Position numbers and translations under genes: made by a program
Notes under the pieces: model-generated
Database searches by the model: none
Seen by the model: the letters and a program-made list of their open reading frames with translations, nothing else
Told to the model about the DNA's origin: nothing
Part shown: positions 32,079 to 40,708 of the stretch, in pieces
Layout of the letters: each line of letters begins with the position of its first letter
Numbering within the stretch: the stretch's first letter is position 1
Assembly: GCA_965242905.1 (NCBI GenBank)
Contig: CBDETM010000002.1
Location: forward strand, 2,542,001-2,606,000
Direction: 5' to 3'
Length of the DNA: 64,000 nt
Source: Bin5 sp965242905
GTDB lineage: Bacteria; Chloroflexota; Anaerolineae; Caldilineales; Caldilineaceae

Positions 32079-33308
32079 TCAGTGCCTGCAACCGGCGGCC
32101 ATCACCGACGGCGTATGACCCTCGGCGATCAACGCCTGCTGGCCTTCGGAAAGCTCGATCCAGGGCATGAGCGGATCGTCGGACTGGTGGGCCATCTCGC
32201 GGCCATTGATGATCGTCAGCGTGTTGCGGACCAGCTGCTTTCCGGGACGCGGGTTCATGAAGACATCGTAGAACATGAAGTCGCCCTCGACGATTTCGAA
32301 CAGCGCCACGTCGGCCAGCGCGCCGGGCCGCAGCGTGCCGATCTCCTTCTCCAGCCCCAGCACGGCCGCAGGCCGTTCGGTGGCGGCGTGGACCACTTCG
32401 GAAAAACTCATGCCCAGCGTCATGAATTTGCTCAGGCAGGTGGGCATGTCGAACATCGGGCCGCTAACGCTCATCTGATGGATGTCAGAGGAGATGACGT
32501 CCGGCCGGTAGCCCTGTGCCATCAACGCCTCCGCGGTCTTGAATGAGAAGGAACCCGCGCCATGGCCGATGTCCAGCACCAGGCCGGCATCCCAGGCGCG
32601 CTTGACCGTCTCGCGCAGGTCGCCTGAATCCTCGACAATGCGCATTGTGCCCCCGGTGAAGCAGTGGGTGAGGATATCGCCGGGCCGCATCAGATCCATC
32701 ACACCGTCGATCCCCGGCGGCCCCATGCCGATATGGGTCATCAGCGGCAGCTCGCAGCGGTCTGCCGCCTCGCGGGCTTTGTGCAGGGGAGCGAGGCCCT
32801 GACCGCTGGTGGTGAGCTGGTCGATTCGCGCCTTGACGCCCAGCAGCACGTCCCGGTTCAGGTCGATGATCTGGCAGCAGAGATCGACGTCGCAGTAGCC
32901 GGGATTGGCCAGTTCCCACGTCTGCGCGGTCAGACCGATCGACGAAATGTTGAGCAGGGCATAGATGCGCGCGTGGGAGTTCTCAATTATGAACTGCCGG
33001 AAGCCGGTGAAGTTGTATCCGCCGGACGAGCCCACGTCGAGCCAGGTCGTCACCCCGCTGCGGGCCGCGATCGGGTCGGGGCGGATGCCGTAGAAGCCGC
33101 AGCCGTAGTTGACGTGCGTATGCAGATCGACAAGCCCGGGCGTTACGTACTGGCCGCCGGCGTCCACGACGCGAAAAGCCGTCTCGGCCGGAATGTCCGC
33201 CTCGACCGCAGCAATGCGGTTGCGCTTGATCGCCACGTCCAGGCGGCCGCTCTTCCCGCCGCCGGGGTCAACCACTTCGCCGCCCTTGATCAGAAGATCG
33301 AATCGCAT
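32079..33308 (-). CDS. Amidohydrolase/deacetylase family metallohydrolase
   Basis: A 409-residue dihydroorotase/deacetylase-like protein; AAAGGTGAG precedes the ATG at 33308. It begins FDLLIKGGEVVDPGGGKSG, has metal-binding HxH in LVDLHTHVNYG, a further His in MTHIGMGPPG, DILTHCFTGG, LDIGHGAGSFSF and VISSDIHQMS (catalytic Asp), and ends with a small beta domain. The closest named group is the amidohydrolase/deacetylase family that includes Atu3266-type enzymes acting on N-acyl or O-acyl amino/hydroxy acids. Substrate not assigned. It lies upstream of the MNT gene on the same strand. Confidence 0.85.
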   Translation of the reverse strand: MRFDLLIKGGEVVDPGGGKSGRLDVAIKRNRIAAVEADIPAETAFRVVDAGGQYVTPGLVDLHTHVNYGCGFYGIRPDPIAARSGVTTWLDVGSSGGYNFTGFRQFIIENSHARIYALLNISSIGLTAQTWELANPGYCDVDLCCQIIDLNRDVLLGVKARIDQLTTSGQGLAPLHKAREAADRCELPLMTHIGMGPPGIDGVMDLMRPGDILTHCFTGGTMRIVEDSGDLRETVKRAWDAGLVLDIGHGAGSFSFKTAEALMAQGYRPDVISSDIHQMSVSGPMFDMPTCLSKFMTLGMSFSEVVHAATERPAAVLGLEKEIGTLRPGALADVALFEIVEGDFMFYDVFMNPRPGKQLVRNTLTIINGREMAHQSDDPLMPWIELSEGQQALIAEGHTPSVMAAGCRH

Positions 33309-33479
33309 AGTCTCACCTTTCGCATTTTTTTTCCCGGTGGGTAGCAGCATCGGTGGCCGGCAGTTCGCGGCCGAAACCTGTGCTGGCGACTGGCAACAGG
33401 GGTCGCCGCCAGCCCCATCTAATCCCCTTTCCCGGACATTGTCAAGTGGCGCGCGAAGTTGGGGCATTCCCGCTGCGGC

Positions 33480-34277
33480 TCAGAAAGCGACGTAGCCGCC
33501 GCAGACGGGAATACACTGTCCGGTGACGTAGTCGGAGAGGTCGGTGACCAGGAATTCGACAACTTTGGCGCAGTCTTCCGGCACGCCCAGGCGGCCAAGA
33601 GGGATATCCTTAAGCAGCCGGTCGCGCACCTCCGGTGTGTTGCGTCCGCCGGCCACGGCCCGCGAGGAAAGTGTAAATCCAGGCGCGATACAGTTGACAT
33701 GGATATTGTGCGGCCCCAGTTCCGCGGCGAGGACGCGCGTGTAATGGATCACGCCGGCCTTGGCGACCTTGTAGGCCATACCGCCGCCGATGCGGCCGCT
33801 CCACATGCCGGCCTGGGACGCCGTGTTGACGATTCTGCCGCTGCGAGCGGCCTGCATGTAGGGTGCAGCCGCCTGGCAACAGAAGATCGTGCCGGTCAGG
33901 TTGATGTCCATGATGTAGCGGTAGTGGTCGGGCGGCGCCGTGGCCGCACTATTGTTGGGCGGCGCATAGAGCATGCCGCCGGCGTTGTTGACGAGGATAT
34001 CGATCTGCCCGAATGAGTCAATGATCTCCTGCATCATCGCCTCCACCGCGTCCTTGTCGGTCACGTCGGCCTCGATGCCCAGGCCGCGCTGGCCCAGCGC
34101 TTCCACCTCTGCGGCCACCGATTCGGCCGTGAGTTCCTCGTCATACTCCTGGGCTGCGTTCAGGTCCACGTCGTTGATCACCACATCTGCGCCCAACTTG
34201 GCCAGATGCAGGACATAGGCGCGGCCCAGACCGCGTGCTCCGCCAGTGACCAGCGCGACTTTGTTTGCGAGTTTCAT
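33480..34277 (-). CDS. Short-chain dehydrogenase/reductase
   Basis: A 265-residue classical SDR; AAAGGAG precedes the ATG. Cofactor motif TGGARGLG near residue 11, NNAG in DILVNNAGGM, catalytic Ser in VNTASQAGMW, and YxxxK in AYKVAKAGV. VVINDVDLNAA places an Asp after strand beta 2, favouring NAD. The C-terminal CIPVCGGYVAF replaces the frequent DGG end. Probably oxidises a sugar alcohol or hydroxy acid. Separated by 171 bp from the metallohydrolase downstream. Confidence 0.88.
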   Translation of the reverse strand: MKLANKVALVTGGARGLGRAYVLHLAKLGADVVINDVDLNAAQEYDEELTAESVAAEVEALGQRGLGIEADVTDKDAVEAMMQEIIDSFGQIDILVNNAGGMLYAPPNNSAATAPPDHYRYIMDINLTGTIFCCQAAAPYMQAARSGRIVNTASQAGMWSGRIGGGMAYKVAKAGVIHYTRVLAAELGPHNIHVNCIAPGFTLSSRAVAGGRNTPEVRDRLLKDIPLGRLGVPEDCAKVVEFLVTDLSDYVTGQCIPVCGGYVAF

Positions 34278-34499
34278 GGGAGCTCCTTTCGATAGCCCGT
34301 TGTGTATGCGTTAACCATGGTGGCGCAAGAGCGCTCATACGGCAAGCTCAATTCTATATTGCGTGGGGATTTATGAGACTCTGTGTGATGGCGACAGGCC
34401 ATTGTACGATTCCAAGAGTGCTGAAGCGGCGAACCGCATGAAACATGCCAATCTCGGAGGTCATTTGGCTGAGGTGGTGGCGGGTGGGTAAGATAGGCG

Positions 34500-34528
34500 T
34501 GAACAGTTCTCTTTTCATTATCCATAAT
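34500..34528 (+). promoter_or_regulatory. Candidate sigma-70 promoter for guaA
   Basis: TGAACA (34500-34505) and CATAAT (34523-34528) with a 17-base spacer, about 15 bases before the guaA ATG. This would give a very short leader with no clear ribosome site. Weak consensus match; offered as a candidate. Confidence 0.3.
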
Positions 34529-34542
34529 ACAATGCATTAACC

Positions 34543-36141
34543 ATGCAACATGACACCATCGCCGTGCTCGACTACGGCAGCCAATACAGCCAGTTGATCT
34601 GCCGCCGAGTGCGGGAGGCGAATGTCTACGCCGAGATGATCTCGTGGGACCGCGCAACAGAGCGGCTGCCGCAGGTCAAGCTCAAGGGCATCATTCTTTC
34701 GGGCGGGCCCGCCAGCGTCTACGAAGCCGGCGCGCCCGCGCTGCCGGACATCGTGCTGGAGAGCGGTGTGCCGGTGCTGGGCATCTGCTACGGGCTGCAG
34801 CTGCTGGCCCATGCGCTGGGTGGCCACGTAGCGCCGAGCGCGAAGCGGGAGTACGGCGCGGCAGAGATCGAGGTGACGGGGGAGACCCGTTTCTTCGGCG
34901 GACAGCCTCGGCAACAGCAGGTGTGGATGAGCCACGGCGACCGGGTGGAACGGCTGCCCGCCGGCTTTGAAACAGTAGCGCGCAGCGGGAATTCACCGTG
35001 CGCGGCCATCGCCGACGAAGCCCGCTCGCTCTACGGACTCCAGTTTCACCCGGAGGTTGTGCATACACCGAACGGTTTTGCGCTGCTGCAGAACTTCGTC
35101 CTCCGGATCTGCGGCTGCACGGGTGACTGGACGTCGGGCCAATTCATCGAGGAGAGCGTCGCCGGGATCCGGACGCAGGTTGGGCCGGATGGTCGCGTGA
35201 TCTGCGGACTCAGCGGCGGCGTGGACAGCGCAGTGGCGGCCACGCTTGTCCACCGCGCCGTCGGGGAGCGGCTGACCTGCATCTTTGTCGATCACGGCCT
35301 CTTGCGCGCGGGCGAAGCCGAGCAGGTGGTGGACACCTTCGAGCGGCACCAGGGCATGCGGCTGGTCGCCGTGGACGCCAAGGAGGCATTCCTGGACGAT
35401 CTGGCGGGCGTGACCGAGCCGGAGGAAAAGCGCAAGCGGATCGGCGCACGCTTCGTGCGCGTCTTTGAGGAGGAGACCGAACGGTTGTTGCAGGAGAGCA
35501 TAAAGAGGGGTGAGGAGAGAGATGACTCCGCTCAATCCTCGCCCAAGGTGTTTCTGGCGCAGGGCACGCTCTACCCCGACGTGATCGAGTCGGCCAGCAA
35601 TGAGGATTCCGCGAACGCACGCACGATCAAGACGCACCACAATGTGGGCGGCCTGCCGGAGGATATGACCTTCGAGCTGATCGAACCGCTGCGAATGCTG
35701 TTCAAGGATGAGGTGCGCCGCATCGGCGAGGAGCTGGGCCTGCCCGAGGAGATCGTCTGGCGCCACCCGTTTCCGGGGCCGGGGCTGGGCATCCGTATCC
35801 TGGGTGAGGTAACGTGGGAGCGCCTGGAGATGCTGCGCCAAGCCGACCGCATCTTCCTCCAGGAACTGCGGGCCGCGGGCCTCTACCGCCAGACGAGCCA
35901 GGTCTTCGCCGTGCTGCTGCCTGTGCAAACGGTCGGCGTGATGGGCGACGGGCGCACCTATGCCAACGTGATCGCCCTGCGTGCGGTCACGACCGACGAC
36001 TTCATGACAGCGGACTGGGCGCAGTTGCCCTACGACCTGCTGGCGCGGGTCAGCAGCGGCATCGTCAATGAGGTAGACGGCGTCAACCGGGTCGTTTATG
36101 ATGTTTCGAGCAAGCCCCCGGCCACGATCGAGTGGGAATGA
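34543..36141 (+). CDS. guaA: GMP synthase (glutamine-hydrolysing) with in-frame repeat insertion
   Basis: A 532-residue GuaA that makes GMP from XMP, ATP and glutamine. The class I glutamine amidotransferase domain (1-190) has Cys82 in GICYGLQ and His169/Glu171 in FHPE; the ATP pyrophosphatase domain has the P-loop LSGGVDS near residue 225; the C-terminal dimerisation domain ends in PATIEWE as is universal. Residues about 319-334, between the helix ERLLQE and the conserved KVFLAQGTLYPDVIES, are an extra Lys/Glu/Ser-rich segment that other GuaA proteins lack. It is encoded by a purine-rich hairpin repeat found elsewhere in the window. The gene remains open and all catalytic parts are intact. 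Confidence 0.97.
   Translation: MQHDTIAVLDYGSQYSQLICRRVREANVYAEMISWDRATERLPQVKLKGIILSGGPASVYEAGAPALPDIVLESGVPVLGICYGLQLLAHALGGHVAPSAKREYGAAEIEVTGETRFFGGQPRQQQVWMSHGDRVERLPAGFETVARSGNSPCAAIADEARSLYGLQFHPEVVHTPNGFALLQNFVLRICGCTGDWTSGQFIEESVAGIRTQVGPDGRVICGLSGGVDSAVAATLVHRAVGERLTCIFVDHGLLRAGEAEQVVDTFERHQGMRLVAVDAKEAFLDDLAGVTEPEEKRKRIGARFVRVFEEETERLLQESIKRGEERDDSAQSSPKVFLAQGTLYPDVIESASNEDSANARTIKTHHNVGGLPEDMTFELIEPLRMLFKDEVRRIGEELGLPEEIVWRHPFPGPGLGIRILGEVTWERLEMLRQADRIFLQELRAAGLYRQTSQVFAVLLPVQTVGVMGDGRTYANVIALRAVTTDDFMTADWAQLPYDLLARVSSGIVNEVDGVNRVVYDVSSKPPATIEWE
35501..35544 (+). repeat. Purine-rich hairpin repeat, copy 4, inside guaA
   Basis: TAAAGAGGGGTGAGGAGAGAG followed by a loop and TCCTCGCCC. 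Arms GGGTGAGGA (35508-35516) and TCCTCGCCC (35536-35544) pair with a single G-U. The first 21 bases match the intergenic copy at 25681 except one base, and the 3' part (CCGCTCAATCCTC) parallels CCGGCCTCATTCCTC there. It is read in frame as part of GuaA. Confidence 0.75.
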
Positions 36142-36179
36142 TCTGCACGGGTCAGTGGTTGGAAGCTTATGATGGGGTT

Positions 36180-36207
36180 GGCCGCGAAGCAGCGCGGCCG
36201 CTTTTCT
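36180..36207 (+). terminator. Rho-independent terminator after guaA
   Basis: Perfect 7-bp stem GGCCGCG / CGCGGCC with loop AAGCAG, followed by GCTTTTCT. Placed 39 bp after the guaA stop. Confidence 0.7.
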
Positions 36208-36295
36208 GGATGAACGTATAGAGGCGTCAGGCTACCAGCGCCGGCAGACCGACCAATGCCGAGCAGACGACTTTCATCCAGCGGGGAGGACAGCG

Positions 36296-37381
36296 ATGAC
36301 AGCGACGCACGCGCCCAAGCAATGGCTCTGGGAAGTAGCGGTTGCCGTGTCAATTATCGCGGCAATTGCCGCCGCCGCCGTTTGGACGCGGAGTTATGAC
36401 ACCCACAGCCACTACAACCGGGGTATGGCCAATTTCGAGCGCGGTCGATACCGGGAGGCGATCGCCGACTTTGATCAGGCTCTGAGGCTGGAGCCCGATG
36501 CCGCCCACACTTACGTTAACCGAGGTATTGCCAAGAAGATTCTAGGTCAGTATCGGGAAGCGATCGCTGACTTTAATCACGCTCTGCGACTGGAGCCCGA
36601 CAGAGTCAACGCTTATGTTTCTCGAGGAGGAGCCAAATCCATACTTGGTGACTACGAGGGAGCCTTCGCCGACTATGATCAGGCCCTTCGACTGGAGCCC
36701 GACACTGCTTATATCTACGTCAACCGGGGCCAGACGAAATCCAACCTTGGCCAGTATCGGGAAGCGATCGCCGACTTTGACCAGGCCCTGCGACTGGAAT
36801 CCGACGACGTCAATGCTTATGTTGCTCGGGGTAGAGCCAAATCCCAGCTTGGCGAACACGAAGAGGCCTTCGCCGACTTCGATCAGGCCTTGCAACTGGA
36901 GCCCGACAACGCACATATCTACACCAGCCGGGGCAACGTCAAGTTCGACCTTGGTCAGATTCAGGAGGCCTTCGCCGACTATGATCAAGCCGTCCAACTG
37001 GAGCCAGACAACGGTTATGTATACTTCTCACGTGCCTATGCCAGGGCCGAACTTGGCCAATTCGCGCAGGCGATCTTCGACTATGATCAGACATTGCGTC
37101 TGCAGCCTTACTTTGCTGGCGCTTATGTCAACCGTGCCCATACCTGGAACGCATTAGGTCAATTCCGCAAGGCGATGGCCGACTACGATCAGGCTGTCCG
37201 TCTGCAACCTGAAAACCCTTACATCTACTTCAATCGGGGCCTTGCCAAGGTCGATTTAGGACGATCCCAAGAAGCCCTCGCCGACCTGAAAACCGCTCTG
37301 GAATATGCGCGGGAGGCTGGCGACAGCGACCTCATCACCTCCATTGAAGAAAAAATACAGGAACTCAAGCAAGACGAATGA
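36296..37381 (+). CDS. Membrane-anchored TPR protein (nine repeats)
   Basis: A 361-residue protein with GGGGAGG before its ATG. An N-terminal membrane segment (about residues 13-32, VAVAVSIIAAIAAAAVW) is followed by nine 34-residue tetratricopeptide repeats of the consensus AYVNRGxAKxxLGQYxEAIADFDQALRLEPD, then a short charged tail. The repeats are unusually uniform, pointing to recent internal duplication. It probably acts as a scaffold at the outer face of the cytoplasmic membrane. Partners unknown. No enzymatic domain is attached. Confidence 0.88.
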   Translation: MTATHAPKQWLWEVAVAVSIIAAIAAAAVWTRSYDTHSHYNRGMANFERGRYREAIADFDQALRLEPDAAHTYVNRGIAKKILGQYREAIADFNHALRLEPDRVNAYVSRGGAKSILGDYEGAFADYDQALRLEPDTAYIYVNRGQTKSNLGQYREAIADFDQALRLESDDVNAYVARGRAKSQLGEHEEAFADFDQALQLEPDNAHIYTSRGNVKFDLGQIQEAFADYDQAVQLEPDNGYVYFSRAYARAELGQFAQAIFDYDQTLRLQPYFAGAYVNRAHTWNALGQFRKAMADYDQAVRLQPENPYIYFNRGLAKVDLGRSQEALADLKTALEYAREAGDSDLITSIEEKIQELKQDE

Positions 37382-37479
37382 TGGAAGATTTCCTTTCACA
37401 CTGGCACAACCCCTTCATACCAGGTGAAAGCCGGGCCTTGCGCGTGCTTCTGCCGTCGTCAATAGTATGAGCATCTGAA

Positions 37480-39135
37480 ATGGCTGGATTCCTGCGCTTC
37501 GCCCTTCCCCTCATCGCTTTGCTCTCCATCTTCCCTCTGTATACGCGCTATAAGGCTTCAGCCGCGCCGATCCCGCCGGGCGTGCATCTGGCCAGCCTGG
37601 AGCTCAGCCATCTGAAGGATCCCGCGGAGATCGAGACGGTCATGGAAGCTGCTATGAGCCAGCCGATCGCAGTCTACTATGACGAGACGCGTCTGGTGCT
37701 GCGGCCGCAGGACGTGGACTTTGAAGTCGATACGGCCGCGATGCTGGCCGAGGCGCAGCAGTACTTGGACGGCCCGGATTTTGTCGACATCGCCCTGCGC
37801 AAACTGGCCGGGCTCCCCCAGCAGCGCAGGGACATTCCGGCGCGCTACAGCTACGATGCGCAGAAGCTGGCGACCTGGCTGTGGCAGGTGGGCGAAGAGT
37901 TGAATCATCCACCCCAACCCGGCCGCGTGCTGCCGCCGCAGTGGAACTGGCGGACCGAAGGGGGCATGAGGGAAGCGGGTGGTGAGGAGAGCGCAGAGAC
38001 AGATGTCCTTCCCCCTTACGCGACACTGCCGTCCACTTTTGTGGGCTCGGCGCAGCGTAGCTGGCAGTGGACATCCGGCACAGTGGGTCAGACGCTGCTG
38101 CTCGACGAGAGCGCCCAACCCCTCCTCGACGCGCTCAGCAGCATGGACGCGCGTACGGCCCATCTTGCTCTGCAGGAGACCCCGCCGCCGCCGCTGACGA
38201 TGGCGGAGTTGGGCAGCGAACTGGATGCCTATACATCCAACTTCCCCGGATTCGCCGCCATCTATGTGCAGGACCTGACGACTGGCGAAGAGGCCACCGT
38301 CGACGTCGACGTGGCCTTCTCCGGCATGTCGACGATGAAGATCGCGATCGCCAGTGAAGCCTACCGGCAGATGGCCGGTTTTGAAAACGAAGCTGTCGGC
38401 CAGTGGATCGACTTTGCGCTGGGGGAGAGCAACAATGCCGCCGCCAACCGCCTTCTTCAGTGGCTCGGCGACGGCGATATCTACACCGGCGGTCGGCGGG
38501 TGACGGAGATGATGCGTACCCTGGGCTTTACGAATTCATATATTCAGACCGGCTACGACGACAAATCGATCATCAGCAAGATCCCGACAGAGGCCAACAG
38601 CCGCACGGACTGGAACACGAATCCGGATACGCATCTGCAGTCCACGCCCGCGGACCTGGGGCGGCTACTGGCAGAGATCTACCGCTGCCAGGCAGGGGAA
38701 GGGCTACTGATCGAGACCTTTGGCGGCGAGATCACGCCGGAAGAGTGTGCGGCGATTCTCTTCTATGTCAGCCATGACGAATTTACGGAGATGGTGTGGG
38801 GCGGGCTGCCGCGCCCGGCGCAGAGCTGGATCATCCACAAACACGGCTTTGTCAACGAGGCGCACAGTGACCTGGCCCTGATCTGGGGGCCGAGCGGGCC
38901 CTATGTCCTCGCCGTCTATCTGTGGCGCCCCGGCTGGATGGACTGGCCGACCAGCAACCGCACCATGAAGGAAGTCAGCCGCATCGCGTGGAACTTCTTT
39001 GCCTATAAGTCGATGACCGAGGGCATAGAAGCGCCGCCGCCGCTGACGTTATCGCCGCCCCCCAACTACGTACCCGTGAACACCTATAGCAGCCGCGCCG
39101 CGCTCAGCGGCCAGAGCGAGACCGGTGCCCAGTGA
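37480..39135 (+). CDS. Secreted serine hydrolase of class A beta-lactamase fold
   Basis: A 551-residue protein with an N-terminal membrane helix/signal (about 5-22). Residues 35-130 resemble the peptidoglycan-binding-4/YoaR-type domain (VYYDETRLVLRPQDVDFEVD). The C-terminal half is a beta-lactamase-2 domain with Ser284-x-x-Lys287 in SGMSTMKIAIA, Ser317-Asn-Asn in ESNNAAANRLL, and Lys454-His-Gly in IHKHGFVNEAHSD. The KTG triad is changed to KHG. It may be a cell-wall hydrolase or D,D-peptidase rather than a resistance enzyme. A purine-rich stretch at about 37965-38020, encoding EGGMREAGGEESAETD, interrupts the linker between the domains. Confidence 0.75.
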   Translation: MAGFLRFALPLIALLSIFPLYTRYKASAAPIPPGVHLASLELSHLKDPAEIETVMEAAMSQPIAVYYDETRLVLRPQDVDFEVDTAAMLAEAQQYLDGPDFVDIALRKLAGLPQQRRDIPARYSYDAQKLATWLWQVGEELNHPPQPGRVLPPQWNWRTEGGMREAGGEESAETDVLPPYATLPSTFVGSAQRSWQWTSGTVGQTLLLDESAQPLLDALSSMDARTAHLALQETPPPPLTMAELGSELDAYTSNFPGFAAIYVQDLTTGEEATVDVDVAFSGMSTMKIAIASEAYRQMAGFENEAVGQWIDFALGESNNAAANRLLQWLGDGDIYTGGRRVTEMMRTLGFTNSYIQTGYDDKSIISKIPTEANSRTDWNTNPDTHLQSTPADLGRLLAEIYRCQAGEGLLIETFGGEITPEECAAILFYVSHDEFTEMVWGGLPRPAQSWIIHKHGFVNEAHSDLALIWGPSGPYVLAVYLWRPGWMDWPTSNRTMKEVSRIAWNFFAYKSMTEGIEAPPPLTLSPPPNYVPVNTYSSRAALSGQSETGAQ

Positions 39136-39182
39136 GTTGTGCTCAGCGGCTGCACTCGCCATAAAATGTGAGGACATCATTC

Positions 39183-39827
39183 ATGCCCAATCCATCCGGA
39201 GAGACTCTCGACGCGATTGTTGACGAGATCACACAGCAGATGGAGGAGATCAGCCAACTGCGGGACGGCACGCTCAGCCGCAGCCGCCGCCTGATCCGGG
39301 ACTGCGCACACAGCATCCGCGCCATGCACCGCCACGAGCTGGCGACGGCGGAAGAAATGCTGGCCGCGGCGCGCCGCGACGCGCAGGCGATGGTGGAGCC
39401 CCTGGCCGACCACCCGGAGCTGTACCATGTGGGTTATACGCAGGACGCGCTGAAGGAGCTGGTGGAGGCCCACCTGCTCTACGCCTTTATCACCGGCGGG
39501 CCGCTGCCGGCGCCGGCCGAACTGGCGGTCACCGGCGCGACCTACCTGAAGGGCCTGACCGAAGCCGCCACCGAGATGCGCCGCTTCGCCCTCGATCTGA
39601 TGCGGCAGGACCGCGTCGAAGAGGCCGATCCCTATCTGGAGATGATGGACGAGATCTACTCGCTGCTGGTGACGGTCGACTTCCCGGACGCGGTCACCGG
39701 GGGCCTGCGCCGGCAGACCGATGTGCTGCGCGGTGTTCTGGAGCGAACCCGCGGCGACCTGACCACGGCGATGCGCCAGGAGAAAATGCAGACCGCGCTG
39801 CGCCGGGTCGAGGATCGGTTGGGGTAA
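39183..39827 (+). CDS. Translin-family protein
   Basis: A 214-residue all-helical protein. The ordering LIRDCAHSIRAMHRHE, DHPELYHVGYTQDALKELVE, LLYAFITGGPLPAPAELAVT and YLKGLTEAATEMRRFALDLM matches the translin superfamily seen in eukaryotes, archaea and some Chloroflexota. Acidic residues of the C3PO RNase site (Glu..Glu..Asp) appear in the VEAH and TEAATEMRR helices. It may bind or cut RNA; bacterial roles are not established. The ATG at 39183, with GTGAGGAC nine bases upstream, is preferred over a GTG 15 bases earlier. Confidence 0.78.
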   Translation: MPNPSGETLDAIVDEITQQMEEISQLRDGTLSRSRRLIRDCAHSIRAMHRHELATAEEMLAAARRDAQAMVEPLADHPELYHVGYTQDALKELVEAHLLYAFITGGPLPAPAELAVTGATYLKGLTEAATEMRRFALDLMRQDRVEEADPYLEMMDEIYSLLVTVDFPDAVTGGLRRQTDVLRGVLERTRGDLTTAMRQEKMQTALRRVEDRLG

Positions 39828-39935
39828 CGGCAACTTTCGGTGACGTCATCGTTGCGGGTGTCGTCACTGTTCAGCAGGAAATCTTGGCGTCAAACGGAAT
39901 CCAAAAGAGAAGCTCACCTCTGGAGAAAGAGAACA

Positions 39936-40652
39936 ATGCAAAATCAACATGTCTTTATGGGCGACCTCACCCGGCGTGAGTTTCGCGAAGCGCTGGCAGA
40001 GGGCAAGTTTCACACGGCGATCATTCCCACCGGCAGCATTGAACAGCACCTCGAACATCTGGCGATGGAGCACGATATCCGCATGGCCACCCATGTCGCC
40101 GAACAGACGGCCCGCCAGCTCTATCCCCAGGTCATCGTCACGCTGCCGATTCGCGCTGGCATCTCGGAGCATCACATGAGGCACCAGGGCACCGTCTCAG
40201 CCAAGCCTGGCCCGTGGCTGAGCGTAGTGTTCGACGCCGTGGAGAGCCTGATACGCCACGGTGTCAAAAATGTCCTTATCCTCAACGGGCACGGCGGCAA
40301 CGAAGCGCCCATGGGTGGCATCATCGGCCAGTGGCATCTCTATTTCGCGGCCGAGGCGCCGGAGGCTAGTGTTCAGTTTCACTCCTACTGGGATCTGAGC
40401 CGGCCGGAAGCCGAGAAGCTGTGCAAGGGAGGGGTGCCGGGCCATGCCCAGGAATACGAGACCGCCATGGCGCTGGCCGTCTGCCCGCACAACGTGCGCG
40501 TGGAGGCGATGCACGACCAGGAGGACAGAAGCCCGCTGGACGCCAGCGCGGAACAGGGCCAAAAGCTGGTCGACGCAGCCGTGAACGCCACCCGCCGCTA
40601 CGTGGAAGAGATGATCGCCGGCAAGCACCGCGCGGCCGTGAATCCTGAATGA
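39936..40652 (+). CDS. Creatininase-family amidohydrolase, paralogue 2
   Basis: A 238-residue creatininase-family protein with GGAGAAAGAG before the ATG at 39936. Motifs are IPTGSIEQHLEHLAMEHD (metal ligands Glu and His), VKNVLILNGHGGNEAPMGG and GHAQEYETAMALAV. It is nearer the classical pattern than paralogue 1. It may hydrolyse a cyclic amide or formamide. It stands 108 bp after the translin gene and converges with the M20 peptidase gene. Confidence 0.86.
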   Translation: MQNQHVFMGDLTRREFREALAEGKFHTAIIPTGSIEQHLEHLAMEHDIRMATHVAEQTARQLYPQVIVTLPIRAGISEHHMRHQGTVSAKPGPWLSVVFDAVESLIRHGVKNVLILNGHGGNEAPMGGIIGQWHLYFAAEAPEASVQFHSYWDLSRPEAEKLCKGGVPGHAQEYETAMALAVCPHNVRVEAMHDQEDRSPLDASAEQGQKLVDAAVNATRRYVEEMIAGKHRAAVNPE

Positions 40653-40708
40653 AAGCCGGTGTTTACCGGCCAGGAATCAGGAACCGTTCCAGCTACACTT
40701 AAGGCGGA

